Origin: Aphanothece cf. minutissima CCALA 015
GTDB taxonomy: Bacteria > Cyanobacteriota > Cyanobacteriia > PCC-6307 > Cyanobiaceae
DNA: 64,000 nt
Reading direction: 5' to 3'
Assembly (NCBI GenBank): GCA_003003925.1
Contig: PVWP01000006.1
Coordinates: 62,001-126,000 of the forward strand
Made by a program: the position numbers and the translations under genes. The notes beneath the pieces were generated by a model that searched no databases, was not told where the DNA came from, and saw only the letters and a program-made list of their open reading frames with translations. This document shows positions 56,757 through 64,000 of this stretch, piece after piece (the stretch's first letter is position 1; each line of letters opens with the position of its first letter).

Positions 56757-58445
56757 GTGCTGCGCCTCAGCGAGCTGAAACTGCCGCTCGACCACAGCGC
56801 CGACGACCTGGAGGCGGCCATCACCCGCCGGCTGCGGCTCGCCCCGGGGGAACTGCGCAGCCATCACCTGGTGAAGCGCAGCGTCGATGCCCGAAAGCGC
56901 GGTGCCATCGCCCTGGTGTACTGCCTCGACCTGGAGCTCGAGGCCGGCGCCAGGCGCCGCCTGCTGCGCCGCTTCGCCGGCGACCCCCACCTGCGTCCGA
57001 CCCCGGACAGCCGCTACCGGCCCGTGGCCCGGGCGGAGGGAGCCGCCGCGGAGCTGCGCCCGGTGGTGGTGGGTGCCGGCCCCTGCGGCTACTTCGCCGC
57101 CCTGCTGCTGGCCCAGATGGGCTGGCGACCGCTGCTGCTGGAGCGCGGCAAGGCGGTGAAGGAACGCACCGCGGACACCTTCGGCTTCTGGCAGGGCCGC
57201 CGCCGCTTCGATCCCGGCTCCAATGCCCAGTTCGGCGAGGGTGGGGCCGGCACGTTCTCCGACGGCAAGCTCTACAGCCAGGTGAGCGAGAACCCCGCCT
57301 ACATCCGCAAGGTGCTGGAGGAGCTGGTGGCGGCCGGGGCCGATCCGGAGATCCTCACCCTGCACCACCCCCACATCGGCACCTTCAAGCTGGCCACGGT
57401 GGTGCGCGGGCTGCGGGCCCGGATCGAGGCCCTGGGGGGCGAGGTCCGCTTCGGTCAGCACGTGGTGGAGCTGCTGCTGGGGGACGGCCCCCAGCGGCGC
57501 CTGGCGGGTGTGCGGCTGGCCGACGGCACGGCCATCGCCTGCGACCATCTGGTGCTGGCTCCGGGACACAGCGCCCGGGACACCTTCGCGATGCTGCATC
57601 GCCTCGGTGTGGCCATGGAGCCCAAACCCTTTGCGGTCGGGGTGCGGATCGAGCACCCCCAGGCCCTGGTCGACCGAGCCCGCTGGGGGGAGGCGGCGGG
57701 CCATCCGCGGCTCGGGCCGGCGGAATACAAGCTGGTCCACCATGGCAACGGCGAAGGGGGGGCCGGCGCCGGCCGCAGCGTCTACAGCTTCTGCATGTGT
57801 CCCGGCGGCCTGGTGGTGGGGGCCACCTCGGAGGAGGGCTGCGTCGTCACCAACGGCATGAGCCAGCACTCCCGCCGGGAGCGCAATGCCAACAGCGGCC
57901 TGGTGGTGCCGATCAGCCAGGAGGATCTGGCGCCCTACGCCGAGGAGGGGGCAGAGGCCCTGGCCGGGATCGCCTTCCAGCGCCACTGGGAGCGGCAGGC
58001 CTTCGACGCCGGCGGCGGCGACTACCGGGCACCGGCCCAGTGGCTGGAGGATTTCCTGGAGCACAGGCCCAGCCGGGAGCCCCCCCCGGAGGCGGTGGTG
58101 GGCTCTTACCAGCCCGGCCTGCGCTTCGGCAGCCTGGACGGTTGCCTTCCGGCCTACGTGCTCGACGCGATCCGGGAGGCCCTGCCGGCCTTCGCCCGGC
58201 GCATCCCGGGCTACGCCATGGCGGGGGCGCTGCTGACCGGCGTCGAGACCCGCACCTCCTCACCCCTGCGGCTGCTGCGCCACCCCACCGGGCTGGAGAG
58301 CCTCAGCACCCCGGGGCTCTTCCCGGCCGGAGAGGGGGCCGGCCATGCCGGCGGCATCCTCTCGGCGGCGATCGACGGCATCAAGGTGGCCGAGGCGGTG
58401 GCGCTCAGCCTTGGGACACCACACCGCTCCACTGCACCGCCCTGA
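56757..58445 (+). CDS. FAD-dependent dehydrogenase (COG2509 type)
   Basis: A 562-residue protein. A small N-terminal domain (1-100, LRLSELKLPLDHSADDLEAA-like start) precedes the FAD fold VVVGAGPCGYFAALLLAQMG with LLLERG. The GxxAQFGEGGAGTFSDGKL motif is typical of this uncharacterised flavoprotein family, as are FCMCPGGLVV and the C-terminal FPAGEGAGHAGGILSAAIDG. The family is widespread and lacks a known substrate. The start is GTG at 56757. Its end overlaps the convergent pgeF gene by 41 bp. Confidence 0.85.
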   Translation: MLRLSELKLPLDHSADDLEAAITRRLRLAPGELRSHHLVKRSVDARKRGAIALVYCLDLELEAGARRRLLRRFAGDPHLRPTPDSRYRPVARAEGAAAELRPVVVGAGPCGYFAALLLAQMGWRPLLLERGKAVKERTADTFGFWQGRRRFDPGSNAQFGEGGAGTFSDGKLYSQVSENPAYIRKVLEELVAAGADPEILTLHHPHIGTFKLATVVRGLRARIEALGGEVRFGQHVVELLLGDGPQRRLAGVRLADGTAIACDHLVLAPGHSARDTFAMLHRLGVAMEPKPFAVGVRIEHPQALVDRARWGEAAGHPRLGPAEYKLVHHGNGEGGAGAGRSVYSFCMCPGGLVVGATSEEGCVVTNGMSQHSRRERNANSGLVVPISQEDLAPYAEEGAEALAGIAFQRHWERQAFDAGGGDYRAPAQWLEDFLEHRPSREPPPEAVVGSYQPGLRFGSLDGCLPAYVLDAIREALPAFARRIPGYAMAGALLTGVETRTSSPLRLLRHPTGLESLSTPGLFPAGEGAGHAGGILSAAIDGIKVAEAVALSLGTPHRSTAPP

Positions 58446-59223
58446 CCCCATCGCGGCGCCAGGAATGGAAGAGGGCCGTTTCGGCCACGGTGCAGAGCGG
58501 GCAGAGGCCGATCCGCTCCGGCCCGATCCCCTGGCCTTCCAGCTGCAGGGCCGTGGCCCTTCGGATGTCGAGCCGGTCCCGGCCGGGGGCGGGATCCGGC
58601 AGCAGGGCGCCGCAGCGCTCCAGATCGGCCAGGGCCCGCTCCTCCGGCGGCGGCCCGCTGCCCTCGACCGCCATGGCGGCGGCCACCTGCAGGGTCACGG
58701 AGCGTTCCACCTGATAGCGGAAGCCGGCCACGGCCGGACCCAGCGCCACCACCAGCCGGTCCCGGCTGGCGCCGTCCGCCACCAGCCCTTCGATCGCCGC
58801 CGGCACGATCCTGGCCGCGACCCCGCGCCAGCCCGCGTGGCAGGACGCCACCCGGCCGCTGGCGGGGTCGGCGATCAGCACGGGGGTGCAGTCGGCCCCG
58901 CACACCCAGAGGCTCTGGCCACCGCGGTCACTGCGCAGTCCGTCCGCCTCCGGCCAGGGCTCCCGGTCGGCGGCGGAGGCGGCCAGCACCGTGCCGCCAT
59001 GCACCTGGCGGGTGCGGTGCACGCTGACGCCGGCACTGAGGGCACCGGCCAGCTCCTCCGGTGGCCGCCCCTGCCACTGGCGGGTGAAGAAGCCGTGCTC
59101 GAACGCCGCCAGCAGGTCGCACTGGAGGTAATGGCCGCCATAGGTGCCCACCCAGGTCCAGCCGGGTAGGTCGTTGAAGCCGGCATCGGGCCGATCGAAG
59201 GGGGGCTCGAGCGCCTCAGCCAT
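58405..59223 (-). CDS. pgeF: PgeF/YfiH-family protein (laccase-domain, peptidoglycan editing factor)
   Basis: A 272-residue protein. Zinc-site motifs are QVHGG near residue 75, CGADCTPVLIADP and VASCHAGWRGVA, with His, Cys and His ligands in the family order. The family was described as multicopper polyphenol oxidase and later as a peptidoglycan-editing factor or purine nucleosidase; the role here is open. ATG at 59223 gives MAEALEPPF. It follows the Tab2-family gene by 5 bp on the same strand, so it is the last member of the S1-Tab2 transcription unit. Its end overlaps the FAD dehydrogenase gene. Confidence 0.88.
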   Translation of the reverse strand: MAEALEPPFDRPDAGFNDLPGWTWVGTYGGHYLQCDLLAAFEHGFFTRQWQGRPPEELAGALSAGVSVHRTRQVHGGTVLAASAADREPWPEADGLRSDRGGQSLWVCGADCTPVLIADPASGRVASCHAGWRGVAARIVPAAIEGLVADGASRDRLVVALGPAVAGFRYQVERSVTLQVAAAMAVEGSGPPPEERALADLERCGALLPDPAPGRDRLDIRRATALQLEGQGIGPERIGLCPLCTVAETALFHSWRRDGVRAVQWSGVVSQG

Positions 59224-59228
59224 CCGCC

Positions 59229-60119
59229 TCAGCCATCGGGCAGGTCGCGCAGCAGCCAGAAGCCCTCGAGGGTGGAGGCCTCCTCACTGGCCTGGATGGC
59301 GATGAACTGGAGGCCGCCGGCCCGCTCCCGGGCCTCCGCCAGGGCCTGCTGGGCCAGCCGTGCCTCCTCCTCCGGCAGTCGCGCCAGGATCCAGCGATCC
59401 TCGAGGCCGGCCTCCAGCACCAGCTGGCCGGCGCTGACCTCCAGCCGGGTCGGCTCCAGGCCGGACAGCCAGCCGGCGATGGCCAGGGCCCGCCGGCGGC
59501 TGAACAGCCGGATGCCGGGCACCGGCGTGGCGGGATCGATGGCGGATGGCAGGGCCACCAGGCCGGGGAAGGCGATCTCCCAGCCGCCGGCCTCGGCCAG
59601 GGTGGCAGCGCTCAGGGTGGCCCAGCTCCAGCTGTCGCCCCGGGCCGCCTCCGGCAGGGGCAGGGCCACGGCGGGAATCGGCTGCGGTGGCGGGGCGAGG
59701 GGGCCGGCCATGTAGCCGGGTTCCAGGGGGTAGACGCTGGCCTGCCGCTCCCGCAGCCACTCGACCAGGCCATAGCAGCGCCGGCTCGGCACCAGCTCCA
59801 GGCCGAGGCCTTCAGCGGCCCGCTGCACCATGGCCCGCATCGAGCCGCGCCAGCAGCGCAGCCGCCGCGGCGGGCCGTAGCCCTGCTCAGCGGCCGCCGC
59901 CAGGGCCGCCTCGATCGCCCCGCGCAGCCACTGGGAATTGACGCTGGCGGCCGGGCAGTCCATCGACCAGCGGAAGGGGTCCGGCGCCGGCTGCAGGCCC
60001 TGCGTCGAGCAGATCAGCAGCTCCCAGCGCTTCTTGCCATCGGCCTCCAGGATCGGCCTGGAGTAGTAATCGAGCTCCCAGTCGGGGCCGGGGGCCTGCA
60101 CCGCTACCGCTGCGCTCAT
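59229..60119 (-). CDS. Tab2/Atab2 family RNA-binding protein
   Basis: A 296-residue protein that starts with the family signature WELDYYSRPILEADGKKRWE and LLICSTQGL. Later blocks are RCWRGSMRAMVQRAAEGLGL, SRRCYGLVEWLRERQ and YPLEPGYMAGPLAPPP. Tab2 in Chlamydomonas and Atab2 in Arabidopsis bind 5' leaders of psaB/psbD-type messages and are needed for PSI or PSII synthesis; homologues occur in all cyanobacteria. ATG at 60119 overlaps the stop of the S1-domain gene by 4 bp (ATGA). The role in mRNA-specific translation here is inferred from family and neighbour. Confidence 0.9.
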   Translation of the reverse strand: MSAAVAVQAPGPDWELDYYSRPILEADGKKRWELLICSTQGLQPAPDPFRWSMDCPAASVNSQWLRGAIEAALAAAAEQGYGPPRRLRCWRGSMRAMVQRAAEGLGLELVPSRRCYGLVEWLRERQASVYPLEPGYMAGPLAPPPQPIPAVALPLPEAARGDSWSWATLSAATLAEAGGWEIAFPGLVALPSAIDPATPVPGIRLFSRRRALAIAGWLSGLEPTRLEVSAGQLVLEAGLEDRWILARLPEEEARLAQQALAEARERAGGLQFIAIQASEEASTLEGFWLLRDLPDG

Positions 60120-61420
60120 CCTGCGTCCTGTTCCTGCTGGCGCAGCAGCGAGCGGGCCCGGTGGGCCCGGTCCTCGGCCTCGGCCATCACGGTGTCCTTG
60201 GCGATCAGCAGCTCGCCGGGGGGACCTTCGAGCAGGGCGGTGTTGAGGGCGATGCGGCCCCGGGCGGGGTCGACGGCGGTGATCAGGGCCTTGAGGTGCT
60301 CACCCTGCTGGAACGCCTCGCGCAGATCCCGCAGGGCCCCGCCGGTGATCGAGGACTGGTGCAGCAGGCCGCTGACGCCGCCCAGGTCGACGAAGAAGCC
60401 ATAGGGCTTGATCGACACCACCTGGCCTTCCACCAGCTGCCCCACCTCCAGGGTGGCGAAACGGGCGGCGGTGGCGGCGCGCTTCTCAGAAAGCACCAGC
60501 TTGCGGGTCTCGGCGTTGACCTCCAGAAACGCAACGCCGAGGGTCTGGCCGACCAGGGCTTCGTGGTTCTCGCCCTCGTTGAGCTGGGAGCGGGGGATGA
60601 AGCCGCGCAGGCCCTCCAGGTCACAGGTGACACCGCCGCGGTTGAAGCCGTTCACCCTCACCTGCACCACCTTGCCCTCCTTTTCCAGCTGGCGCACCTT
60701 CTCCCAGCTCTGGCGCAGGGCCAGGGCACGGGCGCTGATGGTCACCATGCCGTCGGCGTTCTGCTCCCGGGTGACGAGCACCTCGATCGGCAGGCCCTTC
60801 GGGAAGCGCTCCTTGAGGTTGGTGATCACCCCCAGGCCGCACTCGCTCTTGGGCATGAAGCCGGGAGCCTTGCCGCCGATGTCCACATAGACACCGTCGC
60901 TCTCCATGCCGATCACCACCCCCTGGACCACTTCACCGGTGGTGCCGACCGGGGCGTTCTCGTCGAGGGCGGCGAGGAAGGCCTCCTCGTCGAAGTCGAA
61001 ATCGTCGACGGTGCGGGCCTGGCGGGGGGATTCGCCGGGGGTTGCCTCGGCGGCGGCCGGACCCCGGCCCGCCGCGCGCGCCGAACCGCCGCGCCGATCG
61101 GGGGCCGGCCCGAGCAGATCGGCCATGGTCAGGCCCTCGAGGCCCTGCAGACCAAAGCGGTCGTCGTCCTCGGCGGCAGGCGCGGGGGGCCGCACCGGCG
61201 CGGCCACAGGGCCGGTGGCCGCCGACGGGGCGCCGGACGGACCGGGGGCGGTCGGGGCGAGGGGGGGCTCAGGCGCCGCCTCGTCCTCCTTCTTGATCAT
61301 CAACACCTGGGGCGGCTTGCGCAGCGGCGCCGGGGCCGACCCGGAAGGCCTCGCCGGCGGCGTGGGGCGCTGGGCGGGGTTCCGGGGCTGACGCGGCGCG
61401 GGGTTGCCGGTTCCTGCCAT
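60116..61420 (-). CDS. ribosomal protein S1-like protein with three S1 domains
   Basis: A 434-residue protein. The first 150 residues are Pro/Ala/Gly-rich, with an acidic patch FDFDEEAFLAAL. Three S1 OB domains follow: one from TTGEVVQGVVIGMESDGVYVD, one around VVQVRVNGFNRGGVTCDLEGL and one from VGQLVEGQVVSIKPYGFFVD. Cyanobacterial S1 proteins are shorter than E. coli S1 and bind leader mRNA on the 30S subunit. The long disordered N-terminus is atypical. ATG at 61420 has GAGGA just upstream. It heads the minus-strand set with tab2 and pgeF. Confidence 0.9.
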   Translation of the reverse strand: MAGTGNPAPRQPRNPAQRPTPPARPSGSAPAPLRKPPQVLMIKKEDEAAPEPPLAPTAPGPSGAPSAATGPVAAPVRPPAPAAEDDDRFGLQGLEGLTMADLLGPAPDRRGGSARAAGRGPAAAEATPGESPRQARTVDDFDFDEEAFLAALDENAPVGTTGEVVQGVVIGMESDGVYVDIGGKAPGFMPKSECGLGVITNLKERFPKGLPIEVLVTREQNADGMVTISARALALRQSWEKVRQLEKEGKVVQVRVNGFNRGGVTCDLEGLRGFIPRSQLNEGENHEALVGQTLGVAFLEVNAETRKLVLSEKRAATAARFATLEVGQLVEGQVVSIKPYGFFVDLGGVSGLLHQSSITGGALRDLREAFQQGEHLKALITAVDPARGRIALNTALLEGPPGELLIAKDTVMAEAEDRAHRARSLLRQQEQDAG

Positions 61421-61492
61421 GGAGGTCCTCAGCGAAGCACGGGGTCCCACACTGTACGAATCACCCTTCAGAGGCCGGTCCTCCCCCCGCCG

Positions 61493-62299
61493 ATGCCCCC
61501 CAGCCCGGAGCGACGCCTCGCCAGCCTCAGCTGGACGACGGTGCGTGAGCAGGCGGCCCGTCCGGGCAGCACGCTGCTCTGGCCTCTGGGTGCCGTCGAG
61601 CAGCACGGTCCGCTGCTGCCCCTGGGCACCGATGCCCTGTTCGCCGAACGGGTGGCCGCAGCGGTGCTGGAGCGGCTCGCTCCCGAGCTGCCGATCTGGC
61701 GCCTGCCGCTGCAGAGCCTGGGCTTCTCGCCGGAGCACCTGGGCTTCCCGGGAACCCTCAGCCTGCCGGCCGGGCTGCTGATCGACCTGGTCCGTGCCGT
61801 CGGCCGTGGGGTGGCGGCGGCGGGCTTCCGGCGGCTGGTGCTCTTCAATGCCCATGGCGGCCAGATCGGCCTGCTGGAGGCGGCGGCCAGGGAGTTGCGG
61901 GTGCTGGAACCCGCCCTGGCGGTGCTGCCCTGCTTCCTGTGGCGCGGCGTCGATGGGCTCGCGCCGCTGATTCCCGAGCCGGAACGCAGCGACGGCCTCC
62001 ACGCCGGCCTGGCCGAGACCAGCCTGATGCTCTTTCTCGAACCGGGCACCGCCGGTTCCCTCCCCGCCGCCGACGGGCCCGGCGAAGGCCAGGCCCCACC
62101 CGCCGGCTGGAGCCTGGAAGGGGCCTGCCCCAGCGCCTGGCGCACCGAGGAGATCAGTGCAAGCGGCGTGATCGGGGATCCGTCCGGCGCCAGCGAGGAG
62201 CTGGGACGCCAGCTGTTCGACTGCCTGGTGGAGAGCTGGGAGCGGCGGCTGGAGGCCCTGCTGCACAGCAACTGGCCGCCGACCTCCGGCGCAGCGTGA
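61493..62299 (+). CDS. creatininase family protein
   Basis: A 268-residue amidohydrolase. Metal ligands are visible: E36, H38 and D47 in [16 protein letters not shown], His in [11 protein letters not shown] and Glu in [12 protein letters not shown]. The family includes creatininase and enzymes of riboflavin/F420 and mycofactocin chemistry; a cyanobacterial substrate is not known. ATG at 61493 gives [14 protein letters not shown]. It is divergent from the S1-like gene, 72 bp apart, and 35 bp upstream of ado, so it may share transcription with the alkane genes. Confidence 0.86.
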   Translation: MPPSPERRLASLSWTTVREQAARPGSTLLWPLGAVEQHGPLLPLGTDALFAERVAAAVLERLAPELPIWRLPLQSLGFSPEHLGFPGTLSLPAGLLIDLVRAVGRGVAAAGFRRLVLFNAHGGQIGLLEAAARELRVLEPALAVLPCFLWRGVDGLAPLIPEPERSDGLHAGLAETSLMLFLEPGTAGSLPAADGPGEGQAPPAGWSLEGACPSAWRTEEISASGVIGDPSGASEELGRQLFDCLVESWERRLEALLHSNWPPTSGAA

Positions 62300-62300
62300 C

Positions 62301-62306
62301 TAAAGT
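62301..62306 (+). promoter_or_regulatory. possible -10 element of ado
   Basis: TAAAGT preceded by GAC begins one base after the creatininase stop and lies 28 bp before the ado ATG. No clear -35 box. Confidence 0.25.
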
Positions 62307-62334
62307 CGTGGGATTGCTTATCCCCGTGGTTCCC

Positions 62335-63075
62335 ATGCCCACCCTCGCAACCACCACGTCCGTCGATTCCTCCCTGGATCCGGCGGGCCCGATCGAGGGG
62401 AGCGACCTGCCCGACTTCAGCACCGCCGCCTACAAGGACGCCTACAGCCGCATCAACGCGATCGTCATCGAAGGTGAGCAGGAAGCCCACGACAACTACA
62501 TGTCCCTCGGCACCCTGCTGCCCGACCAGGCCGAGGAACTGGCCCGGCTGGCCCGCATGGAGCTCAAGCACATGAAGGGCTTCACCGCCTGCGGCAACAA
62601 TCTGGGCGTCACCGCCGACATGCCCTTCGCCCAGGAATTCTTCTCCCCCCTGCGCAACAACTTCCAGGCGGCCCTCCAGGAGGGCAAGGTGGTCACCTGC
62701 CTGCTGATCCAGGCCCTGCTGATCGAAGCCTTCGCCATCTCGGCCTACCACATCTATATTCCCGTCGCCGATCCGTTCGCCCGCAAGATCACCGAAGGGG
62801 TCGTCAAGGACGAGTACACCCACCTCAATTACGGCCAGGAGTGGCTTAAGGCCCATCTGGAGGAGTCCCGCGCCGAGCTGGAGCAGGCCAACCGCGACAA
62901 CCTCCCCCACGTGCGCCGGATGCTCGACCGCGTGGCCGCCGATGCCGCCGTCCTCCACATGGAGAAGGAGGATCTGATCGAGGATTTCCTGATCGCCTAC
63001 CAGGACGCCCTCACCGACATCGGCTTCACCCCCAGGGAGATCGCCCGGATGGCCGCCGCGGCCCTGGTGGGCTGA
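62335..63075 (+). CDS. ado: aldehyde-deformylating oxygenase
   Basis: A 246-residue ferritin-like di-iron enzyme that converts fatty aldehydes to alkanes plus formate, using O2 and reductant. All six expected metal ligands are present: E48, E76, H79, E131, E160 and H163. The spacing matches the Prochlorococcus enzyme (28, 3, 52, 29 and 3 residues between successive ligands), in the contexts [14 protein letters not shown] and KDEYTH. Helical core and length are normal, with an N-terminal extension of about 15 residues. aar follows on the same strand after 83 bp. Confidence 0.96.
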   Translation: MPTLATTTSVDSSLDPAGPIEGSDLPDFSTAAYKDAYSRINAIVIEGEQEAHDNYMSLGTLLPDQAEELARLARMELKHMKGFTACGNNLGVTADMPFAQEFFSPLRNNFQAALQEGKVVTCLLIQALLIEAFAISAYHIYIPVADPFARKITEGVVKDEYTHLNYGQEWLKAHLEESRAELEQANRDNLPHVRRMLDRVAADAAVLHMEKEDLIEDFLIAYQDALTDIGFTPREIARMAAAALVG

Positions 63076-63158
63076 GCCGCCCCCCTTCCCCACCCCTGGG
63101 GAGGATGTAGCGTCGGCGACATCCGGCCCCGCCCCTGCCGCCGCTTTCTCCTTCCTGC

Positions 63159-64000
63159 ATGTTCGGCCTGATCGGTCATTCCACCAGCTTCGAGTCGGCC
63201 CGCAACCTGGCGCGGAGCCTCGGTTTCGAGGAGTACGCCGAGGGGGATCTGGACATGTGGTGCAGCGCTCCGCCCCAGCTGGTGGAGCGGATCAGTGTCA
63301 CCAGCCCCACGGGCAGGCGCATCGAAGGGGCCTACATCGATTCGGTGTTCGTGCCCGAGATGCTGGGCCGTTTCAAGACGGCCAAGCGCAAGGTGCTCAA
63401 CGCCATGGAGCTGGCCCAGAAGACCGGCATCGACATCACCGCCCTGGGGGGCTTCACCTCGATCATCTTCGAGGACTTCAAGCTCCTGCGGGAGCAGCAG
63501 GTGCGGGCCACCACCCTCGACTGGACACGGTTCACCACCGGCAACACCCACACCGCCTGGGTCCTCTGCCGGCAGGTGGAGGAGAACGCCCCCAAGCTGG
63601 GCATCGACCTGCGGCGGGCGAAGGTGGCGGTGGTCGGTGCCACCGGTGACATCGGCAGCGCCGTCTGCCGCTGGCTCTCCCAGCGCACCGGCGTGCAGGA
63701 GCTGCTGCTGGTGGCCCGCCGGCCCCAGCCGCTGGCGGATCTCCAGCAGGAGCTCGGTGGTGGCCGCATCCTGCCCCTCGAGGAGGCCCTGGCCGAGGCC
63801 GACGTGGTGGTCTGGGTCGCCAGCCTGGCCCAGGCCAGCAGCATCGACCCCAGCCAGCTGCCCCGTCCCTGCCTGATGGTCGACGGCGGCTACCCCAAGA
63901 ACCTGGACACCAGGGCCGCCGGCGACGGCATCCACGTGCTCAAGGGCGGCATCGTCGAATTCGGCTCCGACATCGGCTGGCAGATGATGGAGGCGGCCGA
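63159..64000 (+). CDS. aar: long-chain acyl-ACP reductase (3' truncated by window edge)
   Basis: The frame from ATG 63159 ([20 protein letters not shown]) is open to the window end, giving 280 codons of about 340. It reduces acyl-ACP to fatty aldehyde with NADPH, supplying Ado. The NADPH fold is [18 protein letters not shown] at about residues 157-174; the family blocks [16 protein letters not shown] and [15 protein letters not shown] are present. The expected catalytic Cys near residue 294 lies beyond the edge. The gene is directly downstream of ado in the conserved alkane-pair order. Confidence 0.95.
   Translation, partial: MFGLIGHSTSFESARNLARSLGFEEYAEGDLDMWCSAPPQLVERISVTSPTGRRIEGAYIDSVFVPEMLGRFKTAKRKVLNAMELAQKTGIDITALGGFTSIIFEDFKLLREQQVRATTLDWTRFTTGNTHTAWVLCRQVEENAPKLGIDLRRAKVAVVGATGDIGSAVCRWLSQRTGVQELLLVARRPQPLADLQQELGGGRILPLEEALAEADVVVWVASLAQASSIDPSQLPRPCLMVDGGYPKNLDTRAAGDGIHVLKGGIVEFGSDIGWQMMEAA

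Noticed and set aside
56448..58064. 538-codon open frame antisense to the FAD dehydrogenase gene
   Set aside because: The sense frame carries clear FAD motifs. In DNA this rich in GC, long antisense frames are common. Only its last 75 codons, in the intergenic gap, were kept as a candidate.

Overview
The window is a very GC-rich, densely packed stretch of cyanobacterial chromosome. Evidence for a cyanobacterium: the right end carries the alkane pair ado (aldehyde-deformylating oxygenase) and aar (acyl-ACP reductase, cut by the edge). Psb27, a Tab2/Atab2 protein, a ferrochelatase with a C-terminal CAB domain, a geranylgeranyl-reductase-type flavoprotein and several cyanobacteria-specific DUF families (DUF1824, DUF2721, DUF2854, DUF3153) are also present. 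The GC content, short spacers and many small picocyanobacterial proteins suggest an alpha-cyanobacterium of the Cyanobium/Synechococcus type. That placement is inference. I see no tRNA, rRNA, insertion sequence, prophage or CRISPR array; this looks like core chromosome.

Layout. 0-4 kb: 3' part of clpB, a Coq4-like protein, pterin carbinolamine dehydratase, YjbQ and a fatty acid desaturase. 4-10.6 kb: CrtISO-like oxidoreductase, DUF2721, OsmC, an unknown protein, M32 carboxypeptidase, pyrophosphatase, L,D-transpeptidase and a 56-residue protein. 10.5-19.1 kb, all on the minus strand: ClC channel, hemC, DUF1824, then a PAP2 phosphatase, a GT39/83-type transferase and a GT2-GtrA fusion lying downstream of the principal sigma factor gene rpoD. 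19.5-31.4 kb: priA, an overlapping DUF2854-argB-DUF3153 set, ssb, cobK, cutA, a PfkB kinase, purA, psb27 and proS. 31.5-46 kb: an unusual HTH-like protein, a small membrane protein, a methyltransferase, a ferredoxin, an ArsC/Spx protein, a membrane protein with an arginine-rich helix, lepB, a dihydroorotase-like protein lacking its metal ligands, a tandem histidine phosphatase, a CPBP protease, an FtsL-like protein coupled to ftsI, an EF-hand transaldolase, a lone cyclic-nucleotide-binding domain and the pyrH-frr-reductase operon. 47-64 kb: cobO coupled to a tyrosine recombinase, hemH, an M23 peptidase, ilvB with a zinc ribbon, an SNase-like protein, ppsA, an FAD dehydrogenase, a ribosomal S1-like/tab2/pgeF set, a creatininase and ado/aar.

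Working together. The GT2-GtrA, GT39/83 and PAP2 genes fit one lipid-linked sugar transfer route: load polyprenyl phosphate, transfer the sugar, recycle the carrier. The S1-like and Tab2 genes overlap and suggest a joint role in translation of photosystem mRNAs. hemC, hemH, cobK, cobO and the reductase serve tetrapyrrole or prenyl-lipid metabolism but are scattered. LytM, L,D-transpeptidase, FtsI and the FtsL-like protein serve the cell wall and division. No single exotic system stands out. The most interesting items are the FtsL candidate, the degenerate dihydroorotase, the recombinase co-translated with cobO, the Coq4 homologue and the arginine-rich membrane protein.
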